A DNA stretch of 64,000 bases. It comes from Gemmataceae bacterium (GTDB lineage Bacteria; Planctomycetota; Planctomycetia; Gemmatales; Gemmataceae). The notes beneath the pieces were generated by a model. The model ran no database searches. It was given only the letters and a program-made list of their open reading frames with translations, and was not told the origin of the DNA. The stretch lies in contig SIAQ01000008.1 in assembly GCA_009697105.1 (NCBI GenBank), positions 1-64,000 on the forward strand. Direction: 5' to 3'. Both the position numbers and the translations under genes were made by a program. Each line of letters opens with the position of its first letter. Within the stretch, counting starts at the first letter, position 1. Shown here one piece after another: positions 44,101-52,118 of the stretch.

Positions 44101-44548
44101 ACGTCGTTTTCTTCGTCATCTCGTTGGGCTTGTCATTCGAGGCGACCAGCTTGGCGAGAACGGTTTCGAGATTGGATGTCGTTTTGCCAACGGTCCAGTC
44201 GAAATGCGGCTTGTCGAAATGGATGCCGCCGAGGTCGTCGCGTTCGAGAATTAGCAAGTAGAGTCGTTGATCGGTCTCGATGCGGGCAATGCGGGCGACG
44301 ACGCGGTTGTCGCTATCGCGCACAACAACATCGCCGAGGACGACGGGTGCGAACCAGCCGAGCGACGCCCGCCCGATCTCGACGCTGCCGTTGAGGTGCT
44401 GCGACGCTTGACCGCTAACCCAGCCCAAAAGTGGCGAGACCGAGATGATGCGCGGCGTCGCCCAGACGAGTGCGACAAGGGCGGTCAAAGCGATCAGGAT
44501 ACGTTTCTTCCAGCGGGTCGTCGGTGGCGGTGGCGTTTCGGTAGTCAT
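41144..44548 (-). CDS. AsmA-like outer-envelope protein
   Basis: A 1134-residue protein with an N-terminal transmembrane anchor (about 14-33) and a very long beta-rich body in the style of AsmA/TamB/DUF748 proteins, which are thought to form lipid-conducting grooves between membranes. AsmA-type signatures are N-terminal NGSVEIGRASLGWFAPVVLG and C-terminal KSSGTVGLDGSLALVLEMSV, then GGTLERPQLDP. It has no partner genes beside it. It is divergent from the PPTase gene. Confidence 0.82.
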   Translation of the reverse strand: MTTETPPPPTTRWKKRILIALTALVALVWATPRIISVSPLLGWVSGQASQHLNGSVEIGRASLGWFAPVVLGDVVVRDSDNRVVARIARIETDQRLYLLILERDDLGGIHFDKPHFDWTVGKTTSNLETVLAKLVASNDKPNEMTKKTTLPRMHLEITHGTIDIRDADSPRVWQVTEFSLIARVQDGGKSVQILTQGSTSDNGENGSFKAEVFLTNPLVANPKATIKSNFTSLPIGPVGLFVRRTQPTTELAGTLRGHLLGTASLLDGQPKIELVADLIGANLAVRAPFLADHLKIDRLAAPCSIRLEDQRLTAERLEVQCDLGKISAQGSINLARSGLAMLDRADVDVNVELNLATLAERLPKTVHLHDDVKLISGNFKARCLSRLTDDQIVWQGKINASDIRGIRGTQALAWNEPVAVEMQMRNLHQSMPTIDRLKCTSRFLNIEANQAANRFTLTAEADLQQLAEPLSQFVDLAGVQLAGTANATVHIRRLDDERFIAEGEANLRDLFVAGVTKSTWQEDAVTMTFGAAGHRSSAGRQSLDAGEALIGMGVDRVTMKLTEPIADLTRGPWGAVQTRIEGDLARWQNRARSLTTATDDWKLSGQAKLDALVRLARDAIDGKTVQLHASPFRCSSANLWIDEPTLNLQADAGWNLRSGEIALARVNAACPSAIVRSDRLTLNIDTFKLQGGAEITGDLARLRQWTHNPSAKPTEPMSGTIAGRFDLQSAKSRHGAEFNVVVKQFAYGPAAKPTWREPELRCQGRGVIDSAKDGFQIDKLTLTTSVFTAEMLGTIANLSATRDLDLTGSLAYDLEKLEPQLKPFLGKDAKIAGKDTRGFKLSGPLFPRTAPAVIAVSGSGQSVSDPMFHFNKLQGEASVGWKSLTAFGCNVGPADVKAVMQQGWLQTYPIETTVNTGKLRLQPNLRLEPEPMEIVLLAGPVVERAQITPAMCASAMGYALPILANVAEAEGAVSLSLAGGRIPLANPSAGEVKGTFVLHAVKIGPSAIIRELSGLLKIPPPRSLVKETQVAFHMVQGKVHHQNLELVFPDFTLKSSGTVGLDGSLALVLEMSVPAKLAEAARLTPAQAQQLIRIPVGGTLERPQLDPRALESLISILGKSFLENQLNKLLQPKR

Positions 44549-44726
44549 GGCGTCGTCCTGGAGTGCCGATGCGCTTGCGGCATGAAGCAGAGGGTCTCTT
44601 ATTTCAACATCGGCACAGTCGGCAGAGACGCACTGGGATCGGCGCGCGTTCGCAGGGTGTGGTGAGTAAGATGGTAGGGACTGTAGCGATTATGCCGAAT
44701 GGAACGACGGGATGCGTATAACAACA

Positions 44727-44837
44727 TTGACGCGACCGACAAAGGTCGCTTTACGAGCCGGAAGCGTAAGCGACGGAATGGAGTAATCCGTCGCTTACGC
44801 TTCCGGCTCGGAAAAACAGTTTTGTCGGTTGCGTCAA
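44727..44837. repeat. Inverted repeat, family B long form
   Basis: The family B core (44754-44777 and 44787-44810) is nested in an outer pair, TTGACGCGACCGACAAA (44727-44743) and its near-complement 44821-44837. It occupies the divergent gap 44549-44862; the remaining 180 bp show nothing else. Confidence 0.9.
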
Positions 44838-44862
44838 CACGGCCTAACCTTGAGGATCCGCC

Positions 44863-45639
44863 ATGCTACGCCGATGCTGCCCGCCGCTGGTTGAGGATGC
44901 TGTGCATGTGTGGCATCAGCGCACAGATCGGCTCGATCAGGATCCGGCGTTCGTCGACGCGTTCCACAAGCTGTTGTCGCCCGGAGAACAGACGCGGCTC
45001 GCGCAGATTCGCCGACCGAGCGATCGGTTCGTGTATCTATTGTCACGGGCGATGATGCGAACCGTGCTCGCGCAGTATGTGGATTCCGCGTGCGAGAATC
45101 TTGCGTTCGGCGCCAACGATTTCGGCAAGCCGATCCTGACGCCGAGCGAGCGCCCCGCGGTGCATTTCAATTTGACCCATAGCCGCGGCGCGATTGCCTT
45201 GGCCGTGAGCGCGACATGCGAGGTGGGCATTGACATCGAGGATCGCCATCGAGCCGTCGAGTTTCGCGCACTCGCCGATCGCTTTTTTTCCGAGCCTGAA
45301 GCGTGCTACCTGCGCGGTCTGGAGGGCGAACGTTTGCGCGATGCTTTCTTTGCGATCTGGACCTTGAAAGAAGCGTTCGTCAAGGGAATAGGCCGTGGCC
45401 TGTCGTTTCCGCTTGATGCGTTTTGCTTTGATCTGGATGTGCATCGCCTGATCGCGTTTCGTCCGCTCGCGGATTATGTCGCCACGGATTGGCGATTTCG
45501 GCAGTTTGAGTTGGACGATCAGCACTCCGGCGCGCTGGCGATTCGCGGCCGCCATGCCGAGGAGGTTTGCGTTCAGTTTTACGAATGGGACGCTCATTTT
45601 GGGACCGACGCGACGACGGGCGAAGGCGAGCGATCGTGA
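44863..45639 (+). CDS. Sfp-type 4'-phosphopantetheinyl transferase
   Basis: Transfers phosphopantetheine from CoA to acyl- or peptidyl-carrier proteins. It is a 258-residue pseudodimeric type. Motifs are FNLTHS (102-107), GIDIE (122-126, Mg-binding D and E) and WTLKEAFVKG (166-175). Enzymes of this type often serve polyketide or non-ribosomal peptide synthases, none of which is in the window. It could also serve primary fatty-acid synthesis if no AcpS exists. GAGGAT supports ATG 44863. Confidence 0.92.
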   Translation: MLRRCCPPLVEDAVHVWHQRTDRLDQDPAFVDAFHKLLSPGEQTRLAQIRRPSDRFVYLLSRAMMRTVLAQYVDSACENLAFGANDFGKPILTPSERPAVHFNLTHSRGAIALAVSATCEVGIDIEDRHRAVEFRALADRFFSEPEACYLRGLEGERLRDAFFAIWTLKEAFVKGIGRGLSFPLDAFCFDLDVHRLIAFRPLADYVATDWRFRQFELDDQHSGALAIRGRHAEEVCVQFYEWDAHFGTDATTGEGERS

Positions 45640-45829
45640 AACCGGGCACGATGTCGCGCGCGAAGATGCCGCTTTTTGGCAAACTTATTCGTTCGTAAAA
45701 CATTTCAGGACGAGGCGAACGAAGAGTTGGAAAAAGTCGTTTGATTTCACCCGCTCTTCGACAAATTCCGACGTATGATGTAAGTAGAGAAAAAAAGAGA
45801 CCACCTTCCGCCATATCGGGGGGACCACC

Positions 45830-46309
45830 ATGAGTGAGTCGAAAAGCTATCCCGCGTCCGATGCTCCTGAGACACCGGACAACGGCGAAGTAATTCTGAG
45901 TTTGCAGACCGTGCACAAGATGCTGCCGCTGGTTCGCCGGATCGCAGGCGATGTCGTCCTGCGGTACGCCGCGTTGGCAAAAATTCAGCCTGAAGACGAT
46001 AAGCTGGATCGGCAGCGCCATTCGCTGGATTGGCCGTCGCGGTACCGTCGCTACCAGATCAAGGAAGAGATTGCCAATGCAGAGAAGGAACTTGAGGTGT
46101 TGCTTGCCGAGCTTTGCGAATTGGGTCTTGTCTGCCTCGATGAAGCCGAAGGGCGCATCGGGTTCCCGACGCTCGTCAACAACCGCCGAGCATACTTTTC
46201 GTGGGTATCGGCGGAGAAAGCGTTGCGCAGCTGGCGTTTCGCCGACGAAGAAATCGACCGTCCGATTCCCGCTTCCTGGCTGAAAGAACTCGCCCGTGCG
46301 GCAACATAA
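45830..46309 (+). CDS. DUF2203-family protein
   Basis: A 159-residue soluble protein matching DUF2203: TVHKMLPLVRRIAGDVV (about 27-43), a charged helical hairpin and the conserved C-terminal GRIGFPTLVNNRRAYFSWV, then W-R-F and IDRPIP. Its function is unknown. A GGGGGG run precedes ATG 45830. The gene ends at a strong intrinsic terminator shared with the convergent SH3b gene. Confidence 0.83.
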   Translation: MSESKSYPASDAPETPDNGEVILSLQTVHKMLPLVRRIAGDVVLRYAALAKIQPEDDKLDRQRHSLDWPSRYRRYQIKEEIANAEKELEVLLAELCELGLVCLDEAEGRIGFPTLVNNRRAYFSWVSAEKALRSWRFADEEIDRPIPASWLKELARAAT

Positions 46310-46328
46310 ACGCTTGTATGGAAATAAC

Positions 46329-46362
46329 AAAACGCCTCGGCAACAAAGCCGAGGCGTTTTTT
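46329..46362 (+). terminator. Rho-independent terminator
   Basis: A 13-bp stem (46329-46341 with 46348-46360, AAAACGCCTCGGC) has a 6-nt loop and a TTTTTT run. It is the only textbook intrinsic terminator I found, which contrasts with the T-less palindromes elsewhere. It may work in both directions. Confidence 0.9.
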
Positions 46363-46390
46363 GTGGCCGCTAACGAAATTCAACGGTCGT

Positions 46391-47452
46391 CTACGGCACG
46401 GCCACGTGCGATGCCAGCATGTATTGCAGTCGCACCGCGCTGTTGGCGCTGTATACGGTCGGTCCGTACACTGCCACGGTGCGGCCCAAATACATCTGCA
46501 ACGATTTGCCCGGTTCGTTGGAAATGTAGCTGAGCACACGACCCTGAGTGTCCTCCAAGGCATAGATTGGCTGGCCATCCTCACGTGTGATTTTCAAATC
46601 ACGAAGTCGGCCATAGGTGCTCCACTTCGCGGCTTCGAGCGTCACCAGGTTCGTAATCCCCGGCACGGGGTTCGTCGGCGAGAGCGCGGTGCGCGTGTCG
46701 CCTGGGTTCGATGTCGTATGAATCGGCGCCGTCATCGGCGTCTGTGGCAAGGTTGCGAGCCGATTCAGCGCGTATTGCTTTTGGTTCTGATCGGTCGTAT
46801 GGTTGGCGATTTGCTGCAAAAGATAGCGGGCACGATTCATGTCGTTGTTCTTGATTGCTTCCTCGGCGTCGGCAATGTAATTATTCGCCGCGAAACCGCC
46901 GGGCGCCAGGTTCCACGCCGGTGTCGTGGTCGTCGTCGGCGTGACCGGTTGGACGGCACGCACCGCTTCGATCGGCAGATATCGCCGTTCACTCGGGTGC
47001 GGCTGAATCGGCAGCCAGGTTTCATTCTGTATCTTCAACGGACGATCCACGATCACTACACACGTGCCCGCCGTCAGCTTCATGCTCTCGCGGTTCGGCT
47101 CTTGGTTTACCAGCGTGCTGCCGGGCAACACCGGAATCGGACGGCCGGCGTCCGCCTCGACGTAACCAAGCCGACCGTCGATCTGCTTGACATACTTCGA
47201 GTTGATCCAGCTAAACGAACCGGCGGGCGGCACGATCTCCAGCCATCCGGGAGCCTCCTTCGACTCGCTCAGAACGATCACTTCTTGATTGCGATAGAGC
47301 TTCGAGGTCGGATAGAAATTCTTCGTCGGCCCGCTGCGCACCTCGACTTCCGCCAGCACCACCGGCGCTTTCGCCGGGTAGGTCTGCGCGAAAACAGGTA
47401 GCGCGGAAACCAAGGAAGTCATCGAGGCAAGGAAGGTTCGTCGTAGCCACAT
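46391..47452 (-). CDS. Exported SH3b-domain protein
   Basis: A 353-residue secreted protein with a signal peptide (about 1-22). An SH3b-type domain follows (APVVLAEVEVRSGPTKNFYP, then GWLEIVPPAGSFSWINSKYV) and a second, weaker one (PIPVLPGSTL to WLPIQPHPSERRYL). The rest is a linker rich in Thr and Pro, a short helical hairpin and a C-terminal beta domain. SH3b domains bind peptidoglycan or peptides. GGAG upstream supports ATG 47452. Confidence 0.83.
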   Translation of the reverse strand: MWLRRTFLASMTSLVSALPVFAQTYPAKAPVVLAEVEVRSGPTKNFYPTSKLYRNQEVIVLSESKEAPGWLEIVPPAGSFSWINSKYVKQIDGRLGYVEADAGRPIPVLPGSTLVNQEPNRESMKLTAGTCVVIVDRPLKIQNETWLPIQPHPSERRYLPIEAVRAVQPVTPTTTTTPAWNLAPGGFAANNYIADAEEAIKNNDMNRARYLLQQIANHTTDQNQKQYALNRLATLPQTPMTAPIHTTSNPGDTRTALSPTNPVPGITNLVTLEAAKWSTYGRLRDLKITREDGQPIYALEDTQGRVLSYISNEPGKSLQMYLGRTVAVYGPTVYSANSAVRLQYMLASHVAVP

Positions 47453-47659
47453 GATCGTTTTCTCCGCGAAGGGAATCGGACGAAGGCGAAATTATTCGCG
47501 AACGACTTATAACGAAATCGACTAGTCAATCAAGAGGACATGAGCGATTTCCTGAATGGGTTGGTGGATCGGAAATGCGGGCGAGCTGGGAGGAATGGGT
47601 GCCGGCGTTCGCGTGGATTACTTTGAGCGTTATTCCGGATTATCCAACGATCAAACTTT

Positions 47660-47818
47660 TTCACCACAGAGACACAGAGGCTCACCACAGAGACACAGAG
47701 GCACAGAGAAGTAGAAAACAGGTAAAATACCATATACGATCCAATCAGAAGGTTCGGATTTTTTTCCGTAACGCATTCTCTCCTTGCTTTCTCTGTGCCT
47801 CTGTGCCTCTGTGGTGAA
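47660..47818. repeat. Large-loop inverted repeat, family E, with duplicated left arm
   Basis: TTCACCACAGAGACACAGAGG occurs twice in tandem on the left (47660-47709). Its complement is at 47789-47818, with an AT-rich loop of about 80 nt. It occupies the gene-free stretch 47453-47850, in which I see nothing else. Confidence 0.85.
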
Positions 47819-47850
47819 TATTTTGCGTCAATCCGCCACCGGAAATCGTC

Positions 47851-50800
47851 TCACGGTTCCTTCGTCATCGGCCTTGCAGTGCCTGTCGCGAACAGCAACA
47901 CGCTCATGCCCTCCGGTCTCGGCTCGACGTCGGCGGGTTGCGACCAGCTTTGCACGCCTCGGCCTGGCAGCACGCGGACGGCATTGAACGCCCAAGCGGT
48001 GGCCTGTCCGACCGAATCCGCAGTCAATTCGCCCAGCGGGATGGCGGCTTCGATCTGCCATTCCGTTTCCGTCGAATGCACCGCCACGAACCAGCGTGGG
48101 TTCCAGTTTTTGTCATGCCAGCAGCTATCGCGCACACAGCCACGCTGATCGACCTCAAGCTGGTAGAACGTGCCATAATCGCGATCGACATCGAATAACA
48201 ACTGCACGCGATCGAAGCTATCCAGATCGGCATCGGTCGTCCGTGGCTTCACGGGAGCGACGAAGTTACCTTTGGCATGCTTGCAACGTAGAGCCACATA
48301 GAGATGCTCCGGATCGAATGCGAACATCACTTCCGCGGGTTGCTGCTTGGCCGAATCGCCAATCGCGTTGTCGAGGATCATCGGCTTGACGTTCTGCCAG
48401 CATGGATCGTCGAATTTACCGTCGAGAAATGGTCGGACCTCAGTCTGCCTGGCCCAGGCGAGTTTGCGCGGTGCGGTCGCGGTGCGGTTGCTCAGCCAAA
48501 TCTCGGCGCTGGCGGCCTCGGCGAAAGGACCACTCGGCACGGACTTGCGATACTGCTGCATCCACGCCGCCGACGCGGTAGCGTCACCCGTTCGGCGCTT
48601 GCCTGCTTGTAAACTAAACTGCATCCGTGGATCGTAAACATGAACTGCGCCATACCCAGCCAGGCGTTTCGCCCATTCGCCGCCGGCCTTATTCCAATCG
48701 CGAATGTCAAGGCGAGTGAGCAGCGGGATCGATGTCGGCTCTTCATGGCCCACACGGAGGATTTTGTCCTTCATCGGGAGCGTGGCTGTCTTCTTGCCCG
48801 AGTTGATGAATTCGGTGACGGCAAAGTTCTTCAAATCATGTCGGCGCCGGGCCTCGCCGCTCGTGTTGAGCCGAAGCAGCCAGCGATAGGCATCGGCGGA
48901 CAACGGATGCGCGGGACAGCGATCCACGAGGTATAGGTAGAATTCCTGTGCGAGGAACCACTGCCCTCGTTCCGTGTATTGACTGGCGATGGCATGGGCG
49001 GCCATCGCGACCGTTTCGTCAGGCAGCTTGTCGAGCATCTGCGTGACCAGCGCGAGCGTGCGATTCGCGTCGTCGAGGCTTTCGGACATTTCGACGGCCT
49101 GCTTGGCGAGCGACAACGGAGTCGGCGTCTTCGCGTCGATTGCTTCGTCCGTGCGGATATGCCGTTGCGTCTTTTCGCTGCGCCCATCGGCTTCGTTCAT
49201 CAACGAGGCGATGGTGGTGTTGGTTCCATTGCCGAGCCGATGCAAATGGCGTTCGCGCGGCAATGAAGTATAGCGCGTCGTCAGGAGGGCGTAAGCGGGG
49301 CCTGCGAAGAGCCGGGCGTTGCCAGCGAGTCGGGTGTTCGCCGTATCGACGTTGACGGATTGGGTGGCGCTCTTCGCATCGCTGAGAGCGAAGACGCCAG
49401 CGGCCTGCCAAGCCTCCAGGCCAAGGTCGGCGATTTGTTCGGGATAGGCTTTCGGATCGGCGGCGCGACGCACTGCTTCGAGCAACGCTTCGCCCGCCAG
49501 TGCGTCGAGAGGCCGTTTGCTTTCCGGATCATCGCCGATGACGATGCCCGGTCGCCAAACACGCAACGTCAACACGAGTTGGCGGAGCAGTTCTTCTTCG
49601 GCATGTGAGGCATGCAAGCGGTTCCAGTGTGCCAGCACGGCCTTCTTATCGGCGTATTCCAGATGTTGCGGCGTCGGGAAATGCCACAGCGTTTCGCCGG
49701 TCAAACCGCCGGCGCGGCGCACAGCCGAGGCAAATCGGCGAGCATCGAGTGCCCCGCCCCAGGTCGCAGTAGCGGGATCGGGGGCCGTGATGCGCAGGGC
49801 ACCGACGTGGCGTGCGTCCGCGATACCGAGATGGGCGATTAGATCGACTGGCGTACTAGCGCCACGCGCCTGCACGCAAAGGGCGGCGAGTCGGCGAGCA
49901 CCTTGATGTTGCAGCGTCCAAGTCTTGCCGCCGTCACGGGTGTGCAGGATTGTGCCGGCATCGCCGACGGTCCAGCCGTGCTTTTCATCGAAGAAGAAAA
50001 CGCCGTTGAGCGGCAGCGGTTGGCCGGTCTTGTGTAGGGCCCAATTGACGCCGCCGTCAGGGCTGTGCAAGACAACCGAGCCAGGCCGACCGACGACCCA
50101 GACGTTATCCTTGACGGCATGAATTGCCTGGAATTCGCAGATGGCGAGGACGTTGGTCGGGAGATTGGTCTTGGCGAAATCCCACGCCGACCCGCCGCTG
50201 ACGCTGGTGAGGATCAAGCCGCCCTGCGCGACAGCCAAGGTCTTCTTGCCGAGAATTTGCACGCCGTTTACATCTCGGCCGGCGAGCGTCTCGGAGTGCT
50301 CGGCCATGGTGACACGCTGGCCACGTAGGGTTGCGAGTCGGCTCCATGCGCCGGCAAAGATGCCAGTATTGACGTCATAAAAATCAGCGGCTAACCAACC
50401 CGTTGTGCGCGAACCGACCAACGGTTCCCAGCTGCGGCCCGAATCAACCGTGCGGAAGACGCCTGACGGAAACGCATCGGTCGCTTCACCGACGAGGAAG
50501 CCGACTTTCGTGCTGACAAATCGCACCTGATTGATGCCCGGCAGCGTGTCCGGCAACTGCCGTTTCCATTCCAGGCCGCCGTCGTTCGTGAACAGCACGA
50601 CACCGACACTGCCCATACCGTGCGGCAGTTCGGAGCGACCGACGGCCCAGCCAATTTCCGGCGTCAGGAACTGGATTGAACGCAGCGAGGCCGTCACGCC
50701 CGTCGGCTGACGATGCCAGGTGCGCCCGCCGTCGAGTGTGTGGAGGACGATGCCGTCGTCGCCGCAGGCCCACCCTTCCTTCGTGTCGATGAAGTATACG

Positions 50801-50907
50801 GAGCGCAGACTGGCGTCCTCAGGATGCCGCAGTTCCTGAGCGGATGCGGAATGCGCGATCGAAATGAAAGCCATCAGAAGCAAAAACGTGCGATGAACCA
50901 ACCGCAT
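47851..50907 (-). CDS. Exported Ycf48-like propeller protein with a CBM9-like C-terminal domain
   Basis: A 1018-residue secreted protein. After a signal peptide (about 1-23), residues about 25-350 form a BNR/Ycf48-type beta-propeller with repeated GWACGDDGIVLHTLDGGRTW-like blades. A helical middle region follows, and the last 200 residues are a carbohydrate-binding family-9-like domain (RPFLDGKFDDPCWQN, then PEHLYVALRCKHAKG and FQLEVDQRG-like strands). It probably binds or senses surface glycans. GGAGGTG upstream fixes ATG 50907; an in-frame extension to 50961 is unlikely. Confidence 0.85.
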   Translation of the reverse strand: MRLVHRTFLLLMAFISIAHSASAQELRHPEDASLRSVYFIDTKEGWACGDDGIVLHTLDGGRTWHRQPTGVTASLRSIQFLTPEIGWAVGRSELPHGMGSVGVVLFTNDGGLEWKRQLPDTLPGINQVRFVSTKVGFLVGEATDAFPSGVFRTVDSGRSWEPLVGSRTTGWLAADFYDVNTGIFAGAWSRLATLRGQRVTMAEHSETLAGRDVNGVQILGKKTLAVAQGGLILTSVSGGSAWDFAKTNLPTNVLAICEFQAIHAVKDNVWVVGRPGSVVLHSPDGGVNWALHKTGQPLPLNGVFFFDEKHGWTVGDAGTILHTRDGGKTWTLQHQGARRLAALCVQARGASTPVDLIAHLGIADARHVGALRITAPDPATATWGGALDARRFASAVRRAGGLTGETLWHFPTPQHLEYADKKAVLAHWNRLHASHAEEELLRQLVLTLRVWRPGIVIGDDPESKRPLDALAGEALLEAVRRAADPKAYPEQIADLGLEAWQAAGVFALSDAKSATQSVNVDTANTRLAGNARLFAGPAYALLTTRYTSLPRERHLHRLGNGTNTTIASLMNEADGRSEKTQRHIRTDEAIDAKTPTPLSLAKQAVEMSESLDDANRTLALVTQMLDKLPDETVAMAAHAIASQYTERGQWFLAQEFYLYLVDRCPAHPLSADAYRWLLRLNTSGEARRRHDLKNFAVTEFINSGKKTATLPMKDKILRVGHEEPTSIPLLTRLDIRDWNKAGGEWAKRLAGYGAVHVYDPRMQFSLQAGKRRTGDATASAAWMQQYRKSVPSGPFAEAASAEIWLSNRTATAPRKLAWARQTEVRPFLDGKFDDPCWQNVKPMILDNAIGDSAKQQPAEVMFAFDPEHLYVALRCKHAKGNFVAPVKPRTTDADLDSFDRVQLLFDVDRDYGTFYQLEVDQRGCVRDSCWHDKNWNPRWFVAVHSTETEWQIEAAIPLGELTADSVGQATAWAFNAVRVLPGRGVQSWSQPADVEPRPEGMSVLLFATGTARPMTKEP

Positions 50908-50951
50908 AATCCGCACCTCCGTGTGCCGAGTGATCGATGTCGATTTGTAAT

Positions 50952-51031
50952 GCAAGCCCAAGGGTGAGGTACTCCGAACCCTTGGGATATCGCGAGCCCA
51001 GAGGTTCGGAGTACCTCACCTCTGGGCTTCC
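50952..51031. repeat. Inverted repeat, family C, diverged
   Basis: Arms about 50952-50987 and 50996-51031 pair with several mismatches (CCCAAGGG versus CCTCTGGG) and a short loop, between two minus-strand genes. Confidence 0.85.
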
Positions 51032-51045
51032 GTGTCAAACGAAAT

Positions 51046-51894
51046 CTAATTCTTAATCCGATATCGCACGATGCACCACAGGGCCTGAAACGCATCCTTC
51101 AGGCCGATCTTTTTGCCTTCTTCATACGTGCGGCCCGAATAGCTGATCGGCACCTCGAAGATGCGTAGTTTCGGCGTTATCTTGGCGATTTTCACCGTGA
51201 ACTCCGGCTCAAAGCCGAAGCGATTCGACTTCAGCACGATGTCTTTGAGAATATCGCGGCGGAAGACCTTGTAACAGGTTTCCATGTCGGTGAGATTGAG
51301 ATTGGAAAAAATGTTCGAGGCCAACGTCAGCATCTTGTTCGCGATCATGTGCCAAAAGTAGAGCACGCGATGGCAGTCGCCGATGAAGCGCGAGCCGTAG
51401 ACGACGTCGGCCTTGCCCTCGATGATCGGCTGAATCAGACGCGGGAACTCGGCGGGATCGTACTCAAGATCGGCGTCCTGCACGATGATGACGTCGCCCG
51501 TCGCATGCGCGAAGCCGGTGCGCAGGGCGGCGCCTTTGCCTTGATTCTTTTCATGATAGATGACTTTGTGCCCTTCCTGCTCCATCTCGCGCAGAATGTC
51601 GCGCGTGCCGTCGGTGCTGCAATCGTCCACAAGGATGATTTCCATCGGGATCGGCACCTCGCACACGCGGCGGACGAGTTCGCGCACCCACTGCTTCTCG
51701 TTGTAAACTGGTATGACAACCGAAAGCTTGAACCCTTCCGGAATCGGATAGATTCCCAGCTGACGGCACTGTTGTTCGCCGAGGAGATGCTGGAGCACCG
51801 CGTGTCGTTGCTCCGGCGGGATAGTAAGTTGACGAGCCATTTCCTGTATAGCTTGGTCGTCCATTGGTGGAGTCATTTTCAATATAGCGGTCAT
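51046..51894 (-). CDS. GT2 glycosyltransferase, dolichol-phosphate-mannose-synthase type
   Basis: A 282-residue inverting glycosyltransferase that likely transfers a sugar to a polyprenyl phosphate. The GT-A motifs are SVVIPVYNE (58-66), VDDCSTDGT (89-97) and the metal-binding QDADLEYDP (139-147, D140 and D142). CYKVFRRD and [13 protein letters not shown] are typical of the DPM1/DpmI group. There is no C-terminal membrane domain. ATG 51894 has AAGGA seven bases upstream; ATG 51942 would add 16 residues. It is next to a decayed membrane glycosyltransferase-like gene and a sulfotransferase. Confidence 0.92.
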   Translation of the reverse strand: MTAILKMTPPMDDQAIQEMARQLTIPPEQRHAVLQHLLGEQQCRQLGIYPIPEGFKLSVVIPVYNEKQWVRELVRRVCEVPIPMEIILVDDCSTDGTRDILREMEQEGHKVIYHEKNQGKGAALRTGFAHATGDVIIVQDADLEYDPAEFPRLIQPIIEGKADVVYGSRFIGDCHRVLYFWHMIANKMLTLASNIFSNLNLTDMETCYKVFRRDILKDIVLKSNRFGFEPEFTVKIAKITPKLRIFEVPISYSGRTYEEGKKIGLKDAFQALWCIVRYRIKN

Positions 51895-51987
51895 GGGTAC
51901 ATCCTTGTCTAGTCGCGTGTCATCCATGGTTGGATGGTCCATTTTTCACTTTACTAAAAGTCATTGCGATTCGCTACCCGCCTTGGT

Positions 51988-52060
51988 TTGCCGTAGGTCA
52001 AGCTTTCCAGGCTGACAGCTTCCGCATAAAAGTCAGGCTGGAAAGCCTGACCTACGGCAA
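51988..52060. repeat. Inverted repeat, GCCGTAGGTCAAGCTTTCCAG family
   Basis: Arms of about 28 bp (51988-52015 and 52032-52060) with two mismatches and a 16-nt loop, between the GT2 gene and the decayed membrane gene. Confidence 0.9.
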
Positions 52061-52118
52061 ATCGATACACCACCTCAGCTTTCGGTAGCTTGAGAGTAAA
52101 ACCCGTTCATTCGATAAC

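Noticed and set aside
47660-47818. Tandem repeat or small RNA gene
   Set aside because: It is better explained as a large-loop inverted repeat with a duplicated left arm; no promoter or terminator brackets it.
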